DNA of 64,000 bases. It comes from Gymnopilus junonius (Eukaryota; Basidiomycota; Agaricomycetes; Agaricales; Galerinaceae). The stretch is from assembly GCA_015501075.1 (NCBI GenBank), contig JADNYJ010000040.1, positions 1 to 64,000 of the forward strand, given 5' to 3'. Below are positions 25,699-37,126 of this stretch, one piece after another. Each line of letters begins with the position of its first letter. Position 1 is the first letter of the stretch. The translations under genes and the position numbers were made by a program. The notes beneath the pieces are model-generated. The model searched no databases. It was not told where the DNA came from and saw only the letters and a list, made by a program, of their open reading frames with translations.

Positions 25699-26154
25699 AT
25701 GCAAGTACTATCCCTGGCGCGGTCCATTGGTGTATTCTCTAGGCGGCCTGCAACAGCAGCACCTTTCTCTTCGATTCAAAATGCCGCAGACTCTTCTGGC
25801 GTTCCACTCAAACCGACATGGTCTGTCAACCAGCTCCTTTCATCATATACTTCCCCAAAGCTATCCTCAACAACGATTAATCGGCTATATGACTTATCCG
25901 CACTCACGCCACCACAAGAACAGGCCCAATATCAAGCATTGAAAAGGGAGCTAGGGGAATTAATTAAGCTCGTGGAAGCTGTTAGATTAGTTGATACTGC
26001 CGGGACAGAAGTCGCCGGTCGTGGTGAGCTGGGTGACGCAGATAGGCGATCACTAGAGGTCATAGACACCAAAGAATATGGCCAGCAATTGTTGCGCAAC
26101 GCCGCTCGTACGAAGGACCAGTTCTACGTTGTAGATTCGGAAAGAAGACGATAA
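25699..26154 (+). CDS. Mitochondrial glutamyl-tRNA(Gln) amidotransferase subunit C-like (GatC/Gta3)
   Basis: The GatCAB complex converts Glu-tRNA(Gln) to Gln-tRNA(Gln) in mitochondria. The single-exon frame starts MQVLSLARSIGVFSRRPATA, an Arg-containing presequence. It continues TWSVNQLLSSYTSPKLSSTT and INRLYDLSALTPP, the pattern of the GatC helical hairpin, with ELIKLVEAVRLVDT after it. The length of 151 residues fits the fungal Gta3/GatC type. The assignment rests on this helical pattern rather than on a catalytic motif, since GatC has none. The start is 84 bp from MRPS34, making a head-to-head mitochondrial translation pair. Confidence 0.75.
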   Translation: MQVLSLARSIGVFSRRPATAAPFSSIQNAADSSGVPLKPTWSVNQLLSSYTSPKLSSTTINRLYDLSALTPPQEQAQYQALKRELGELIKLVEAVRLVDTAGTEVAGRGELGDADRRSLEVIDTKEYGQQLLRNAARTKDQFYVVDSERRR

Positions 26155-26257
26155 TGAAGTATAGATATATTAAGGTATGCATACAAATTTCGAAGGACAA
26201 CAAATCGATTCTGACAGTTGTCGTAGGTAGATAGAGCAAGTTGAAAAGCAAGATACT

Positions 26258-27011
26258 TCATTGTGCAGTTGGAGCATTATTCAGAAGACTGTGCCCTCCA
26301 GTGGAACCAAATCCTCCGTCCCCGCGAATGGTCTGGTCCAAGTCCTGACAAAAGTTCTCAGCTGGCGCCTTCCAGCAGCAAGCCATGCTCACCTCAACTT
26401 CAAGAATTTCCGGGGTATAAATCCTCTCAATAATTAACTGCGCTATGCGGTCCCCTTCCTCCACTTTGGATATGATTTGTCTATACCGAGGATGAACGAA
26501 GTTGAGGCAGACACGAACCTTGGAAGTCTTTGTCGGAAAGATTGAAGAGCAATACGAACACGACCCCCCGGTAGTCAGCGTCGATAACACCAGCGCCTGT
26601 ATCTATCATGAATTTTGATGCTGAAAAAGCCGCACGGCAGAGGGCATGAGTGCCTAAGTTGTACGAATATGTGAAGCAAACCTACCGAGTCCACTACGAG
26701 GTGCGACGCGTCCGTAAGTGCCAGCGGGAACGGCAATGGAGAGTTGGGTATCGACGAGAGCCTTTCCATGGGCTGGAATCACCTTTTTTTCAGCACTAAT
26801 GCAGGAATTAGTTTTGCTAAAAAAAATAGGGATGGTCGCCAGCATACCTGTATAAATCGTAGCCCGCCGCCAAGAGGGAGCCTCGAGTCGGTGTCCTGGC
26901 CCTTTCTGAGAGGCGCTTTATAAGAAGGTTCGCAACTGGTGCAAGAGAGACGTCAGTCTCTGCTGTCTGGGACATCTTCCTTTTCTTTTGTTGATGGTTA
27001 TCGTTTTCCAT
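26258..27011 (-). CDS. DUT1: dUTP diphosphatase (dUTPase)
   Basis: The enzyme hydrolyses dUTP to dUMP and keeps uracil out of DNA. The five trimeric-dUTPase motifs are present across exons: AAGYDLYSAE (I), APRSGLASK (II), [11 protein letters not shown] (III), [10 protein letters not shown] (IV) and [11 protein letters not shown] (V). The catalytic Asp is in GVIDADY. Introns fall between motifs I and II start, after PRSGL, after FNLSDKDFQ and after EILEVE. Two starts are possible: ATG at 27011, giving a basic KKRK-containing leader that could be a nuclear signal, or ATG at 26975. The gene converges on the GatC gene. Confidence 0.95.
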
Positions 27012-27180
27012 GTGAATGGTTGAGTTGGCGCGTTTGCATGCATGCCCTTTACTGGACGCGTTAGCTGAGTTCGAATATCTGATACGTGTCAACTCCGACA
27101 CAAATTGATGCGAAAAAACTTTCATAGGAAGGCATGGTACTAATAGCAGAAAGAAAACACAGGCAGTGTACTTGACTGTC

Positions 27181-30100
27181 CTACCAATCCAAGTTCTTAT
27201 TGGAAGCCAAGCATGATCCACTAGATAGGGCGCTGGTAATCGGACCTGATGTTGGCGCGACGATTTCGATATGATGAGAAGGTCCCCTCTCAATGGTTTC
27301 TTCCCCTGCTTTCCTAAGCATCCATTTACTAGTGCCTAGTATAGCGTCCATCTCTGTTGGCTCTGGAAGCTTAATGTATAAATTACCGGCCTCCTCCCTG
27401 ATCTGTGATTTGTTTAGAACACAAAAGTTAGCGCCAAAAAAGGTTGGATGACTAACAGGTGCCATACCTCGAAAGTCATGATTTTAAACTTATCATCCGA
27501 TATGCAGTCACCGCCGAGTAGCGAAAAATTCCTCCTGGAGTATTATATGTAGCATTAAGCTGCGCCAACAATCTCATCAACTATGAACACTTACTTGTGT
27601 AATGGGCATGATACGTATGGCTTTCCTTCAGGTGTGTCACCCAAGAGGCCATCCGAGAGGACAAAAGCACGCCGATGAGGACACAGCTGTTGAGTAGCGT
27701 ACAAGATACCGCTGGCAAGCCTGAACACTGCAATTTGCGTATCCGAGTAATTAATGACAATTGATGTGGAGCCCTCGTTTGTAGGGTGGAGATCTTGAAG
27801 CTTTCCAACTTTACGCCATTTCCAGTTTCCTTCCAAGATGTCTTTCAGGTGAAATTTAAGTGGAGAAGATTCCTCTGGCCAATCGGGAGGTCGGAGTTGG
27901 CCACGTTCTTCTATTAGTTCGCTACCTTCCTTGGTCTCATTCGTATTCGCGAACTAGAGGCGACGCTAGTTAGTCCACATACAATGTAATATTTGCTCGG
28001 GTTGCCTACCTGATGAAAAAGTGCTCGTTTCTCAGGACTACGCACGACTTCGGCCCATTCATCGAAATAAGTTCCAACCAGAGCATCCATAGCCTCATCA
28101 AGATCCTTACATATCCCTAGGGAATCATCGATGATTACACGTTTGAGGTATTCCAGTCCGTTTTGACCTCCTTCTCCCAAAGACTCTATCCACCTAGCAG
28201 TTCGCTGTAGGCGATCTGCTGATCGAATGTAAAGCATAAGGAACCTGTCGATGATTTTAATGGCCTGAAGAGTGGTGTGACTACGGAGTAGCAGTTTGAA
28301 TCAGTCAAGGGACCCATACCTTCTTCCGTGAAACATCGGTAGCGAGGAGTTCGGCGTGTCGAGGCTTTGCCCCTCCGTTTCCTCCAACGTAAATATTCCA
28401 TCCTTTGGTTGAAGCAATAACACCAAAATCTGAAGTGTACGTTCAGTCCTACCCGAGAGCACGAAGGCACCAATGAACACGAACCCTTCGCCTGCGCTTC
28501 AGCACACTCACGCACGCATCCGCTTACTCCTCCTTTAAACTTATGGGGGGCCCGAATTCCCTTGTATCTCTCCTCCAGTTCCAAAGCCAATCCGACGGAA
28601 TCACCGACACCAAACCGACACCAAGTGGTCCCGACGCAGCTTTTTACAGTTCGCAATGCCTTTCCGTAGGCATGACCACTCTCAAAGCCAGCCAAACCAA
28701 GTTCTTCCCATATATCTGGCAGGTCGTGCTTGTTTGCGCCAAAAAGATCAATTCGCTGACTAGAATGATGTGAGTTTCTTACGAAACGAAGAAGCTAAAT
28801 AGGATAGACTGACCCTCCAGTGATTTTGGTGTATAGTCCGTACTTTTGTGCAACGGTACCCAGGGCCTGGAGTTTTGTAGGAGTCTGGTAAAGATACAGT
28901 CATATAAGGATATCAGTATAAATTCAGTAAGATGCCTACAATTTCTCCAGCCGAGACTCGCGGAACCACAGAGTAAGTGCCATTACGCTGGATATTAGCA
29001 AGGTATTTGTCGTTCGTATCTTGATTCTGGTGATGAGCAGGGGACATAACAAATTCGTTATGAATGCTAGACAGAATGCTCGCCACGGCTGGCTTGCAAA
29101 TTTCGCATCCTATGGAGTAAGGATTCTTCCCGGCTTCCTTCATAATGTCTTTGAACGTAGTTAGTTCCTTGATTTTTACAATCATGAACAAATCTTGGCG
29201 GCTTCTTTGAAAGTGCGAACAAATGTGATTCATCACAATATGGCCAGCGTTCTTCATGGCCGAATTGAATATGGAGGTGGCTAGTGGGACACATCCACCG
29301 CATCCCGTACCGGCTTTGGTTCTCGCTTTGACTTCACCAAATGATTTACATCCAGCAATAGCGGACTCAGAGATTGCACCTTTGGAAACATTGTAACAAG
29401 AGCAAACTTGTGCGGTGGTATCCAAATCATCGCCGTCGAATTCACCTTCTGTGTGAGGGATCCCAAGGATTAGTTGGCCTGGCGGAATCTCCAAAGGCTT
29501 CTGTAGACATCTGATCAAAACGAGTCTAGGAACATCCATCCTATAACAATAGCTTACTCGTTGTCTGACAATTGCCAGTAGTTTGGTGTATTCATTAACA
29601 TCGCCAATCATTATTCCTCCCAGGAGATACTTGCCGTCACCACTGAATATGTACTTCTTATAAACAGGACCAAAAGGATCATGATACGTCAGAGCGCGAA
29701 CTGGAGTAGACTTATTGGTCTTCCCGTGGCCAGGGATGTCGACGCTCTCAAGAGATTTTGTGTCCGCAAAATAGTCACCAAAACAAGCGACATTGACCCC
29801 AATGAGCTTAAGTTTCGTGCTCGCGTCAGGCGTCAGCATACTCCGCTTCCTGTGCGACGATCCTTGGGTAAGATTATATGCTAAAACGTCAGCCATCTCA
29901 ACACAAGGCCCAATGAAACCGTAGCTTTTGCCATTCCAGACAGCACACTCGCCAATTCCATAGGTATCTGGAATAGACGTACTCAAGTCACTGCCAATGA
30001 CGATCCCCCCATGAGGATCCACTTCAATGCCCGATGATTTGGCAAGGTCATCTCGTGGTCGAATACCTATCGCAAAAACTATCATGTCGCAAGGGAAGTG

Positions 30101-31080
30101 TGACTTTTCAAACATTAATCCAGTGGCCACTGGTATATCGTCGTCGGACGTCGTGACAGATTGCACCTGCGCTCCTAGGAGAATTTCGATGCCTAGCGCT
30201 CGCACCTGTTCTAAAACCATGCGAGCACCCTCCTCATCCAATTGGCGACCGAGTATCTGAAATATAAGAGTTAACGCAATGAAGACACGGAGATTTAGAT
30301 ATAACGTACCCATTTATTGCGCTCAATGACGGTAACTTGCGAGACGGAGTCAAGCTCAGAGATGGCTTTGGCAGCTTCAAGTCCAAGTAAACCACCGCCA
30401 ATTATAGCTACTTTTCTAGCGGGTTTCTTTGCCGCAAAGTTCATCATTCTTTCCAAGTCGTCGATGGTGCGATACACAAACAGTCCTTCTGTAGAGTCGA
30501 GTTCAGTAGATTTTATATATGGAGGAACAGCCGCTTTCGATCCTGTAGCAAAAACGCATGTGTCATACGCGATTCCTTTGCCCTATTTCAGGTTATGCAC
30601 AAAGTTTACTTATTGAATACGAACAACTTACACTCTTTGTCCACGCAATGCGCTTCATAGTATCAAGCTGACACACAGGGTCTTTTATGATAAAGGACAA
30701 TCGACCAGAAAGATGAGACATAAACCATGACTGAGGCTGAAGATATAGATCTTCCGGTGATCGATGGACGAAATATTGGGTCTAGGTATAATGTTAGTGA
30801 TTCATTTCTGTGGAAATAATTTAGGTTTCTCACTAGGCCGACACGATTATACGGCATCCATACTTCTTCCCCAACTATGATAACCGACCATCCTGGTGTT
30901 CCAGTTTTTTTGTCTTCGTATGCGAATAGCTTCTCGATAAAAGCCATAGCGGTCTGTTGGTGATTGAGCAAAGGCGCTGGCTTCTTTGCATGACATGAAA
31001 CTCACCATACCCATCCCAATTACGAGCATGTGCCTACTTTTCATTACACCAGCATCGTCTGAAGAATCTTGAATATCCAT
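27181..31080 (-). CDS. niiA: NAD(P)H assimilatory nitrite reductase (NirB-NirD fusion)
   Basis: The enzyme reduces nitrite to ammonium in the cytosol. The order is typical: an FAD domain (AIIGGGLLGLEAAKAISELD), a second nucleotide-binding part (GECAVWNGKSYGFIGPC), a BFD-like [2Fe-2S] block with CSCYNVSKGAI and GCGGC, then the sulfite/nitrite reductase core. Fe4S4-siroheme cysteines lie in CVGTTWCRFG and GGVSGCVRECAE. A siroheme-side block reads LYIRSADRLQRTARWIE. The C-terminus is a Rieske-like NirD domain with CPHRRAF and CPLHKRNFSLLGGDC. The start is MDIQDSSDDAGVMKSRHMLV with IGMGM, the Rossmann start. About a dozen introns join in frame with no lesions, giving roughly 1,100 residues. No nitrate reductase or nitrate transporter lies next to it. 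Confidence 0.96.
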
Positions 31081-31743
31081 AATAAAGAGGTAACAGCCGT
31101 CTGTAGAATGGTCAAACTCTATCCACCGTTCGAGAGGCTACGGTCCCAGGTAACGATAACATTAATCAAGTAGAGTAGACTCCACGGTGCCAGAGTTCGG
31201 AACGAATGGATTGTATTGTAAGTCACTCAAGCAGGGTTCTTTTGCCCCAGACAGTGAGAAAACCCAAAGAAGCAATGGCCAAGGGTAGAGATAAGGATAA
31301 AGATAGCCTTTTATTTTGGAACAGCACGACCGGTTACTGAGTGACTTGACGACTCCTTTAAAAGTAATCTGCATGAAGAATTTACACGTTTATGCGCAGA
31401 TCAAGCCAAGATGGTCGGAAACGGTGGCGATGCTCGTCAAGATATGGATGTGAATACCCTTGGTACTAAGTACTAGGTAGAAGTAGGGAATTCTCTTCAA
31501 TTTGAATTAACACGGTCACGTGTATAAACAGTGACGCGCTTTCGTCTGGCTTTCGTAGGCTTTCGTTTTGCTTTCGTGCAAGTTACTTATTTCCTCTTCA
31601 AAGCTCTCGTTCCGTATCGTGGAATTTCTGTGAGGAGACTTCGCCGTTGTTATAGTTATTTAACGCCTTCGTTAACCTATGTAAGCATATTGCAACTTTT
31701 GTTTCGATTATTATTATTATTTATTGATCATGATCTGAACTAG
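31081..31743. promoter_or_regulatory. Divergent upstream region of nitrite reductase and the SQ/TQ-rich gene
   Basis: No exon is seen in these 660 bases. It contains GATA motifs near the nitrite reductase side and a CACGTG box (31517-31522) abutting TATAAA (31523-31528) on the side of the plus-strand gene. Confidence 0.5.
31289..31306. promoter_or_regulatory. Cluster of GATA motifs upstream of nitrite reductase
   Basis: Three GATA cores occur within 18 bases (AGATAAGGATAAAGATAG), about 210-225 bp upstream of the nitrite reductase start. A further CGATAA lies near 31150. AreA/NIT2-type GATA factors activate nitrite reductase in other fungi, so nitrogen control is a reasonable inference. Confidence 0.5.
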
Positions 31744-33087
31744 ATGCCACCCCTCGGAGAAGTACTCATAACGAGCTACTTTCAAATCAATCCATCTTCT
31801 AGAAAGCGAAAAGTCAAGAGTAATTTTGTACCTCAACAAAAGAAGCATAAAAGTCACGAAACACAAGCTTTAAAGGATTCTTTCGTCCTGCAAATTCGAA
31901 GATCGAAAGCCAAAGACGGAGAGCTTAACTCTTCTGAATCCTCGACAGCTGAAACACGTTTGTTGAGAGAGCAGTTTCAAATCAACCTGAAAGAATTTCA
32001 CCTTCTAATGTTTCCAGTATCGCGATCGATGAGAATGAAGAGACACTGGGATGGAAGCTGCATCGGGGTGTCTCCGAGCCAAGGATAGCTCACCCCTCCT
32101 CAGCAGTCTCATTCGCTTACAATACCATGGACCGATGTCATTAAACTATCTTTCCCAAACCCAGTCGTTATGAAACGTCAAGTCCCAAGGGATATAACCA
32201 GTTCTATCTCCCAGAGCGGGAAGGCCGCCCTCAGTGGAATAAACACCCCAGAACTCATCAACTCACCTATTTGCCCAAATTTGGATGATATAACTAATCA
32301 TTTGATCCCGTCATCCCAAACTCAGGACGCCCCTCTTTCTCCCAAGGGGATTCCATCAGCAGCTCTGGAAGAGGTTCAACTCTCTTCTTCACCAAAGAAG
32401 GACTGCCTTGACCTTCTGTGTGCGGATGATGCCCAGGCATTCATCATGTCCTCTCAGACGCAGGTTCTTGACGCTTTGATTGATATTCGGCATCAGAAGA
32501 AGATCTGCTTTCCTTGGCCAACTCAGGACACGGAAATTATACCCAGTTCGCAAAGCCAGGAACACGAACTCACGCTGCCCTGCTTGGAAATCCCATCGGA
32601 AAATACAACGCGTTCCAAGTATGTAGCTTACTAGTTATTTTCTTCGATTGCTCACTGTACTCTTCCTAGACCTTCTCCACAGAAATCAGAAGTCAGGTCA
32701 AAGGGATTCTCCTCTATATCCCTGCAATTGCCATTGTTCGACAACATATTCGAAGAAGACAATTCTGTAGAGACCTCTATACTTGCTCCTAGGAATGATG
32801 AGGAATTGTCTCTTACGGAATCTGAGTCTGAGACTGACACAGCAGGCACAAAGGAGCAACCTGGCAATTCTCTATCATCTCCCAGACTTGCTGTGTATCC
32901 ATTCCACCCATTACATGGTGGTGGTCAAAGAATAGTAGAGCAAGATGATCCTCAACGTAGCGAATCCCTTTCCTCTCTGCCTCTTCCAGAACATGAATCC
33001 TTGCCCCATGTGGTTAAAGATTTTCAGGATATGTTTGGAGATCTTGATGACAGTTTCCCCCCAGACTTTCCTATGTCATTGCGATGA
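31744..33087 (+). CDS. Uncharacterised SQ/TQ-rich protein with PIP-like N-terminus
   Basis: No known family is recognised. The N-terminus, MPPLGEVLITSYFQINPSSR, contains ITSYF, which fits the hydrophobic part of a PCNA-interacting (PIP) box, with Glu in place of the usual Gln, and is followed by KRKVK. The middle is disordered and has many Ser/Thr-Gln sites: SISQSG, SSQTQDAP, SSQTQVLDAL, PTQDTE and SSQSQE. The end is acidic (VVKDFQDMFGDLDDSFPPDF). The exon joint near 32609-32668 (SKYVAY replaced by KPSPQK) is clear. The part from 31960 to 32090 is uncertain: one 68-nt intron (GTATCG...GATAG) keeps a single frame, but another frame reads more protein-like there. A DNA replication or damage-response role is inference only. 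Confidence 0.65.
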
Positions 33088-33748
33088 AGAATAATTTAGA
33101 CGCTCTTACTGTACGTTGAGAAGAGCTTTCACCACCCTCGCACATACATGCCATTTACAGCCTCATCTTCAGAGCGACATATGTGCCAATTCGGTTGTGC
33201 TGAAGTTCTCGTAACATGCCCTCGCTTCCTTCATGCATGGGCTTTCGATACATTCCTACCCAACTCCTGCTGAAGCAGTTTTCTTTAGAGCTCTTCGGAA
33301 GGTACTTCCATGCTTTCCGCAGTGCCACCGAGTCTCTTTAGCTGGCGGTTATGAATACCCGACTAGGGCTGTAGATATCCGTCAATATAGGGAACATTAC
33401 ATTCTAGCCTTTGAATATTGTTAATACAGACCCGTTTTCAGTGTCTTCAAGCTCCTACGAAATCCAATCGATGCTCGTCAAGCTGATTTCAAGATGGTTA
33501 GGACAATAGTGGGCTCTGAAACCGGCGTTTCGGAGCCCTTTTGGACTGAATTTTCGAGTAACCATCAACTTAAACCCAATCAAAATCGCGATCCTCAGTG
33601 TGACAAGGGGATCTTCGCGCACGTGCAGGCGCAACGGTAACGCGATACGCGATACGAGATCCTTTTATGGCCACGCCTGATCCCTTTCTCCGAGTTTCTC
33701 GCTCGATCCTTATCTACGAACAGCTATTTACTGACTCTTCACCTTCGC
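33088..33748. other. Intergenic region upstream of the short-chain dehydrogenase; contains a hairpin
   Basis: No exon is seen. It holds the 28-bp hairpin described separately and a CACGTG box at 33620-33625, about 125 bp before the dehydrogenase start. Confidence 0.45.
33511..33538. repeat. 12-bp stem hairpin
   Basis: GGGCTCTGAAAC and GTTTCGGAGCCC pair over 12 bases with one G-T wobble around a CGGC loop. It is followed by CTTTT. Its role is unknown. Confidence 0.7.
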
Positions 33749-35145
33749 ATGCCCGGGCGTCTTCAGGACAAGGCAAGTCGGTTTTCCTTCAGGATTTGAT
33801 ATTCTTCTCAAGTCCTTTTGATCAGGTTGCTCTCGTGACAGGGGCAGGATCGTCAGTAAAAATCTGCAGGAACGAAGTCGTAACCCGTACTGATCATCTT
33901 TAGGGGTATCGGCCTGGAATCATCTATTCTTTTTGCACAAGAAGGCGCAAATGTAGTCCTTGTAGATATTAACCTTGCCAATGCAGAGAAGGCCGCTGCT
34001 ATCATCGCCAAGCGATTTCCGAATGTAAAAGCAATTGCCCTCAAGGCAGACGTCGGGAAAGAAGCGGATGTGAAAAATGTCGTTGAGAAAACAGTAGCAG
34101 AATTTGGTAGATTAGATGTCATGGTATAGATTTCCCCATTGCCTTCAACTAATTGCTCACCTTTTATTCTCTCAGTTCAACAACGCTGGTCCGTTTTACA
34201 GGCACTGGTATACTAGAAATAACGTGTACAATCTATTGTAGGTATTATGCATCCCGAAGACGACAATGCCCTCAATACGGAAGAGCGAATTTGGGATCTG
34301 ACAATGCAAATAAATCTCAAAGGTGTTTGGTGGGGCTGTAAATACGCCATTACTGCCATGCGCCAGAACCCAACAGATGAATCCAAGGGGCTTCATGTGG
34401 GCGGCAGTATCATTAACACCGCTAGTTTCGTGGCTCTCATGGGCGCAGCTACTCCCCAGCTAGCATGTAAATTCTTTTCGACGGTGAAATGATTTCCGGC
34501 ACTAATTGATTTCAACCTTTCATTGGCAGATACGGCTTCAAAAGTAAATGCGATAATTCTTTTTCTACAGAAATCTGCTTATTCGGAATTTATAGGGTGG
34601 CGTTTTAGCAATGACCCGCGAATTGGCCATGGTCCATGCCAAAGAAGGTATTCGTATCAACTCTCTCTGTCCGTGAGTCGGTTCTCTTTGCCATTCCACG
34701 TGAGGTCATGGCGCTGATATAGCCTCTCAACAGCGGACCACTGAAGACACGTAAGTCCCGTGGAAACTTGGTAAATCATTGCTTCGTATTCACCTTTTAA
34801 AGCGCTCCTTATGGATTTCCTGAATACCGAGGAGAAGCGCCAACGCCGATTGGTACATCTTCCGATGGGCCGTTTTGGTGAAGCAATCGAATTGGCGCGG
34901 GCTGCATTGTTCCGTGAGCATTGAGTTGCATTTCCGCTGATTGGAGTTTATTGAGGCATTCTTCGATACAGTTGCCAGTGACGAGAGTAGCTACGTGACG
35001 GTAAAAAATACATGCCTGCCTTGATGATCGCGTTAACCCATGTGTATTATAGGGCACTGATTTCACAGTTGACGGAGGTCTCTCCTCGGCCTATGTCACT
35101 GCCATTGGAGAGCCTGCTTTGGCTCCCCCTGCGAGTCTGATTTGA
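33749..35145 (+). CDS. Short-chain dehydrogenase/reductase (classical SDR)
   Basis: A classical SDR of about 290 residues that uses NAD(P). Substrate cannot be told. The start MPGRLQDK is joined to VALVTGAGSGIGLESSILFA, with the TGxxxGIG nucleotide motif. Next come LVDINLANAEKAAAI, LKADVGKEADV, FNNAG and the catalytic YTASKGGVLAMTRELAMVHA. The Ser of the catalytic triad is probably in GGSIINTASF. The end has SDESSYVTGTDFTVDGGLSS. Nine introns were placed and all junctions are in frame. The first intron is GC-AG (33773-33825, donor GCAAGT). The aspartate after the second beta strand (VDIN) suggests NAD preference. Confidence 0.9.
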
Positions 35146-35267
35146 TCAGTTTGTTGTCGTAGGGTCGTACAACAAGTGAAATTTATGCAGGACAGAAAAT
35201 CATTTATATTACATTCATTCTGATTCTGTACAGCGAGAACATCCGAGCTACAGACGTATTGGCATGA

Positions 35268-36094
35268 TCAGTGTGCCCTCCTTCGTTTGTCTCCGTCTGC
35301 CTTTCGGATCTTGGCAACCTCCTTGCCAATTGCATTGTTGATACGTTTATGCATGGCAGATCGATATCCGAGGGCAAACAAAATTTCAAGATGCACGAAG
35401 AACGGCGCTAACACAATGGCTGAAAAAGAAAAAGAAAACAACGTAAGGGAATGATGTCCAAGTCTTGAAGGCATTTCTTCACCTCCGAGCAAATTGTCAA
35501 GCAAAGCCGGGGCTCGACCTTCGGCGAAACCATGCCCAATGAATTGGGCGATCCATGAAAAAGCGTGAATAGTGGCTGCAATAGAGACATGACCCGGCCG
35601 ATGGGAAAACGCGGTGGCGGTCAACACTGTGATAACCATCTGAGGAGTATACAGAAGCTAAAGAACAAAGCAAAGCTCGCTCCAGACAGATAGATCAGGA
35701 CATGGAACACCGACTCACAGCGGCGACAGGCTCCAGTACAAAATAGTATGCAAGATAAATGACGCCCATAATTGTGGCGTAATTCACTGTGAATAGCATA
35801 TAATCATTGACCACATAGTGGTAAGCTGGTATGAAGGCGGGAACAGGCAGAGGTGCCATGAGAGCTTGCGCAGTCCTTGAAGATGAATTTATTAGATTTA
35901 GCTGGCAGACTCGTCAATTGAATGATATACCAAACGATAATGGGCACGCATATGATATGTATGAGGACATTGACCTTGTTGGAGTGATATGCGCCGTAGA
36001 ACGTCAACTGTTGGAACAGATGAGCCCCAAGTGCAAAAAACAGTGAAAGTACTTTGACCTGCTTCTCAACGTTGAAAATCTCAGAAAAGGCCAT
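35268..36094 (-). CDS. MPO1: MPO1-type 2-hydroxy fatty acid dioxygenase (DUF962/YGL010w)
   Basis: Mpo1 is an ER membrane Fe(II) enzyme that shortens 2-hydroxy fatty acids in the phytosphingosine pathway. The start MAFSEIFNVEKQ precedes FYGAYHSNKVNVLIHIICVP, with the conserved YH...N..N...H histidines. After an intron come PAFIPAYHYVVNDYMLF and MGVIYLAYYFVLEPVAA. The second histidine group lies in TATAFSHRPGH and SWIAQFIGHGFAEGRAPALL. The end is IVLAPFFVHLEILFALGYR and a basic tail. Four introns keep frame. The start is 164 bp from the SEC22 start, on the other strand, with a CACGTG box (36229-36234) between them. Confidence 0.92.
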
Positions 36095-36258
36095 GGTTTG
36101 GAAGATGGGAGAGAGTAATAAGCGAAGGAGAAAACATATGTATATACCATTGTCGTAATTAGCCAGAACTGGTCAAGTCTGGAAACCGACAAATGATCTG
36201 GATTCTGAATCACACGTATATTCTCCCTCACGTGCCATCTACCTTACACCTCACTCTC

Positions 36259-37126
36259 ATGGTTCGCTCTACGATCATAGTAAGAGCCTCAGATGCTCTT
36301 CCATTGGCCGCCAGTGTCGACGACGAGCAGGTTTGTCGTCGTCCTCGCCGTTTCTGCTTGCTGTCCCTGACGTGTCATCAGACAGAACAGGCTCTGCAGG
36401 AACACAAACAGCAGTCTAAACTAATCTTCAGACGCATAACACCAAATGCTGAACCACGGTGTTCTATTGAGAGCGGGCCATACACTTTGCAGTTCGTGCA
36501 CTTCATGCTTTTTAGCTGTTGATGTTCTGAAGTCCTATAGTTACCTCATTGCAGTTAATGTTGTCTATCTGACAATAGCAGACAAATCCTATCCCCGGAA
36601 ACTCGCTTTCTCCTACTTGGATGAACTATCCAAAGAATTCGCTAATACATATGGCCCAAAGGTCGAGACTGTACGGAAACCTTATGCCTTTGTCGGCTTC
36701 GGTGGGCATATTAATTCAAACAAGGCCCAAGTGCTGCATCTGACGTGTCCGACTAGATACCTTCATGTCAAAGACGGCAAGGCTGTACCGTGACTCGAGG
36801 ACAGCAAAGGCTGCGACCTCCAATCTGGATAAACTTAACGACGAGTTGCAAGATGTAACGAGAATTATGACCAAGAACATGGAGGAGTTATTGTGGAGAG
36901 GAGATTCTCTGGACAGTTCGTTCTTCGGTTTATTCTTTTGTTGACGTGTCATTGACCTTTATATCTATCAGGAATGTCGCATTTGTCGACCTCTCTTAAG
37001 TCAGAGTCAGAAAAGTATCGCAAAGCTGCAAGAAATATAAATTTCCAGGCGATGCTCCGGCAATACGCGCCCCTAGGTGCTGTAGGCCTCCTTGTCATTA
37101 TTCTGCTTTATTGGAGATTCTTTTGA
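36259..37126 (+). CDS. SEC22: R-SNARE SEC22
   Basis: SEC22 mediates vesicle fusion between ER and Golgi. The longin domain starts MVRSTIIVRASDALPLAASV and continues YLIAVNVVYLTIADKSYPRK and LAFSYLDELSKEFANTYG. The SNARE helix has LDKLNDELQDVTRIMTKNME and LLWRGDSLD, with the zero-layer Arg in WRGDS. A C-terminal membrane segment, PLGAVGLLVIILLYWRFF, ends the protein. Four introns were placed. The length of about 215 residues is normal and all frames are intact. Confidence 0.95.

Noticed and set aside
27181..31080. Bacterial origin of the nitrite reductase
   Set aside because: It has many spliceosomal introns, the fused NirB-NirD form usual in fungi, and base usage like its neighbours.
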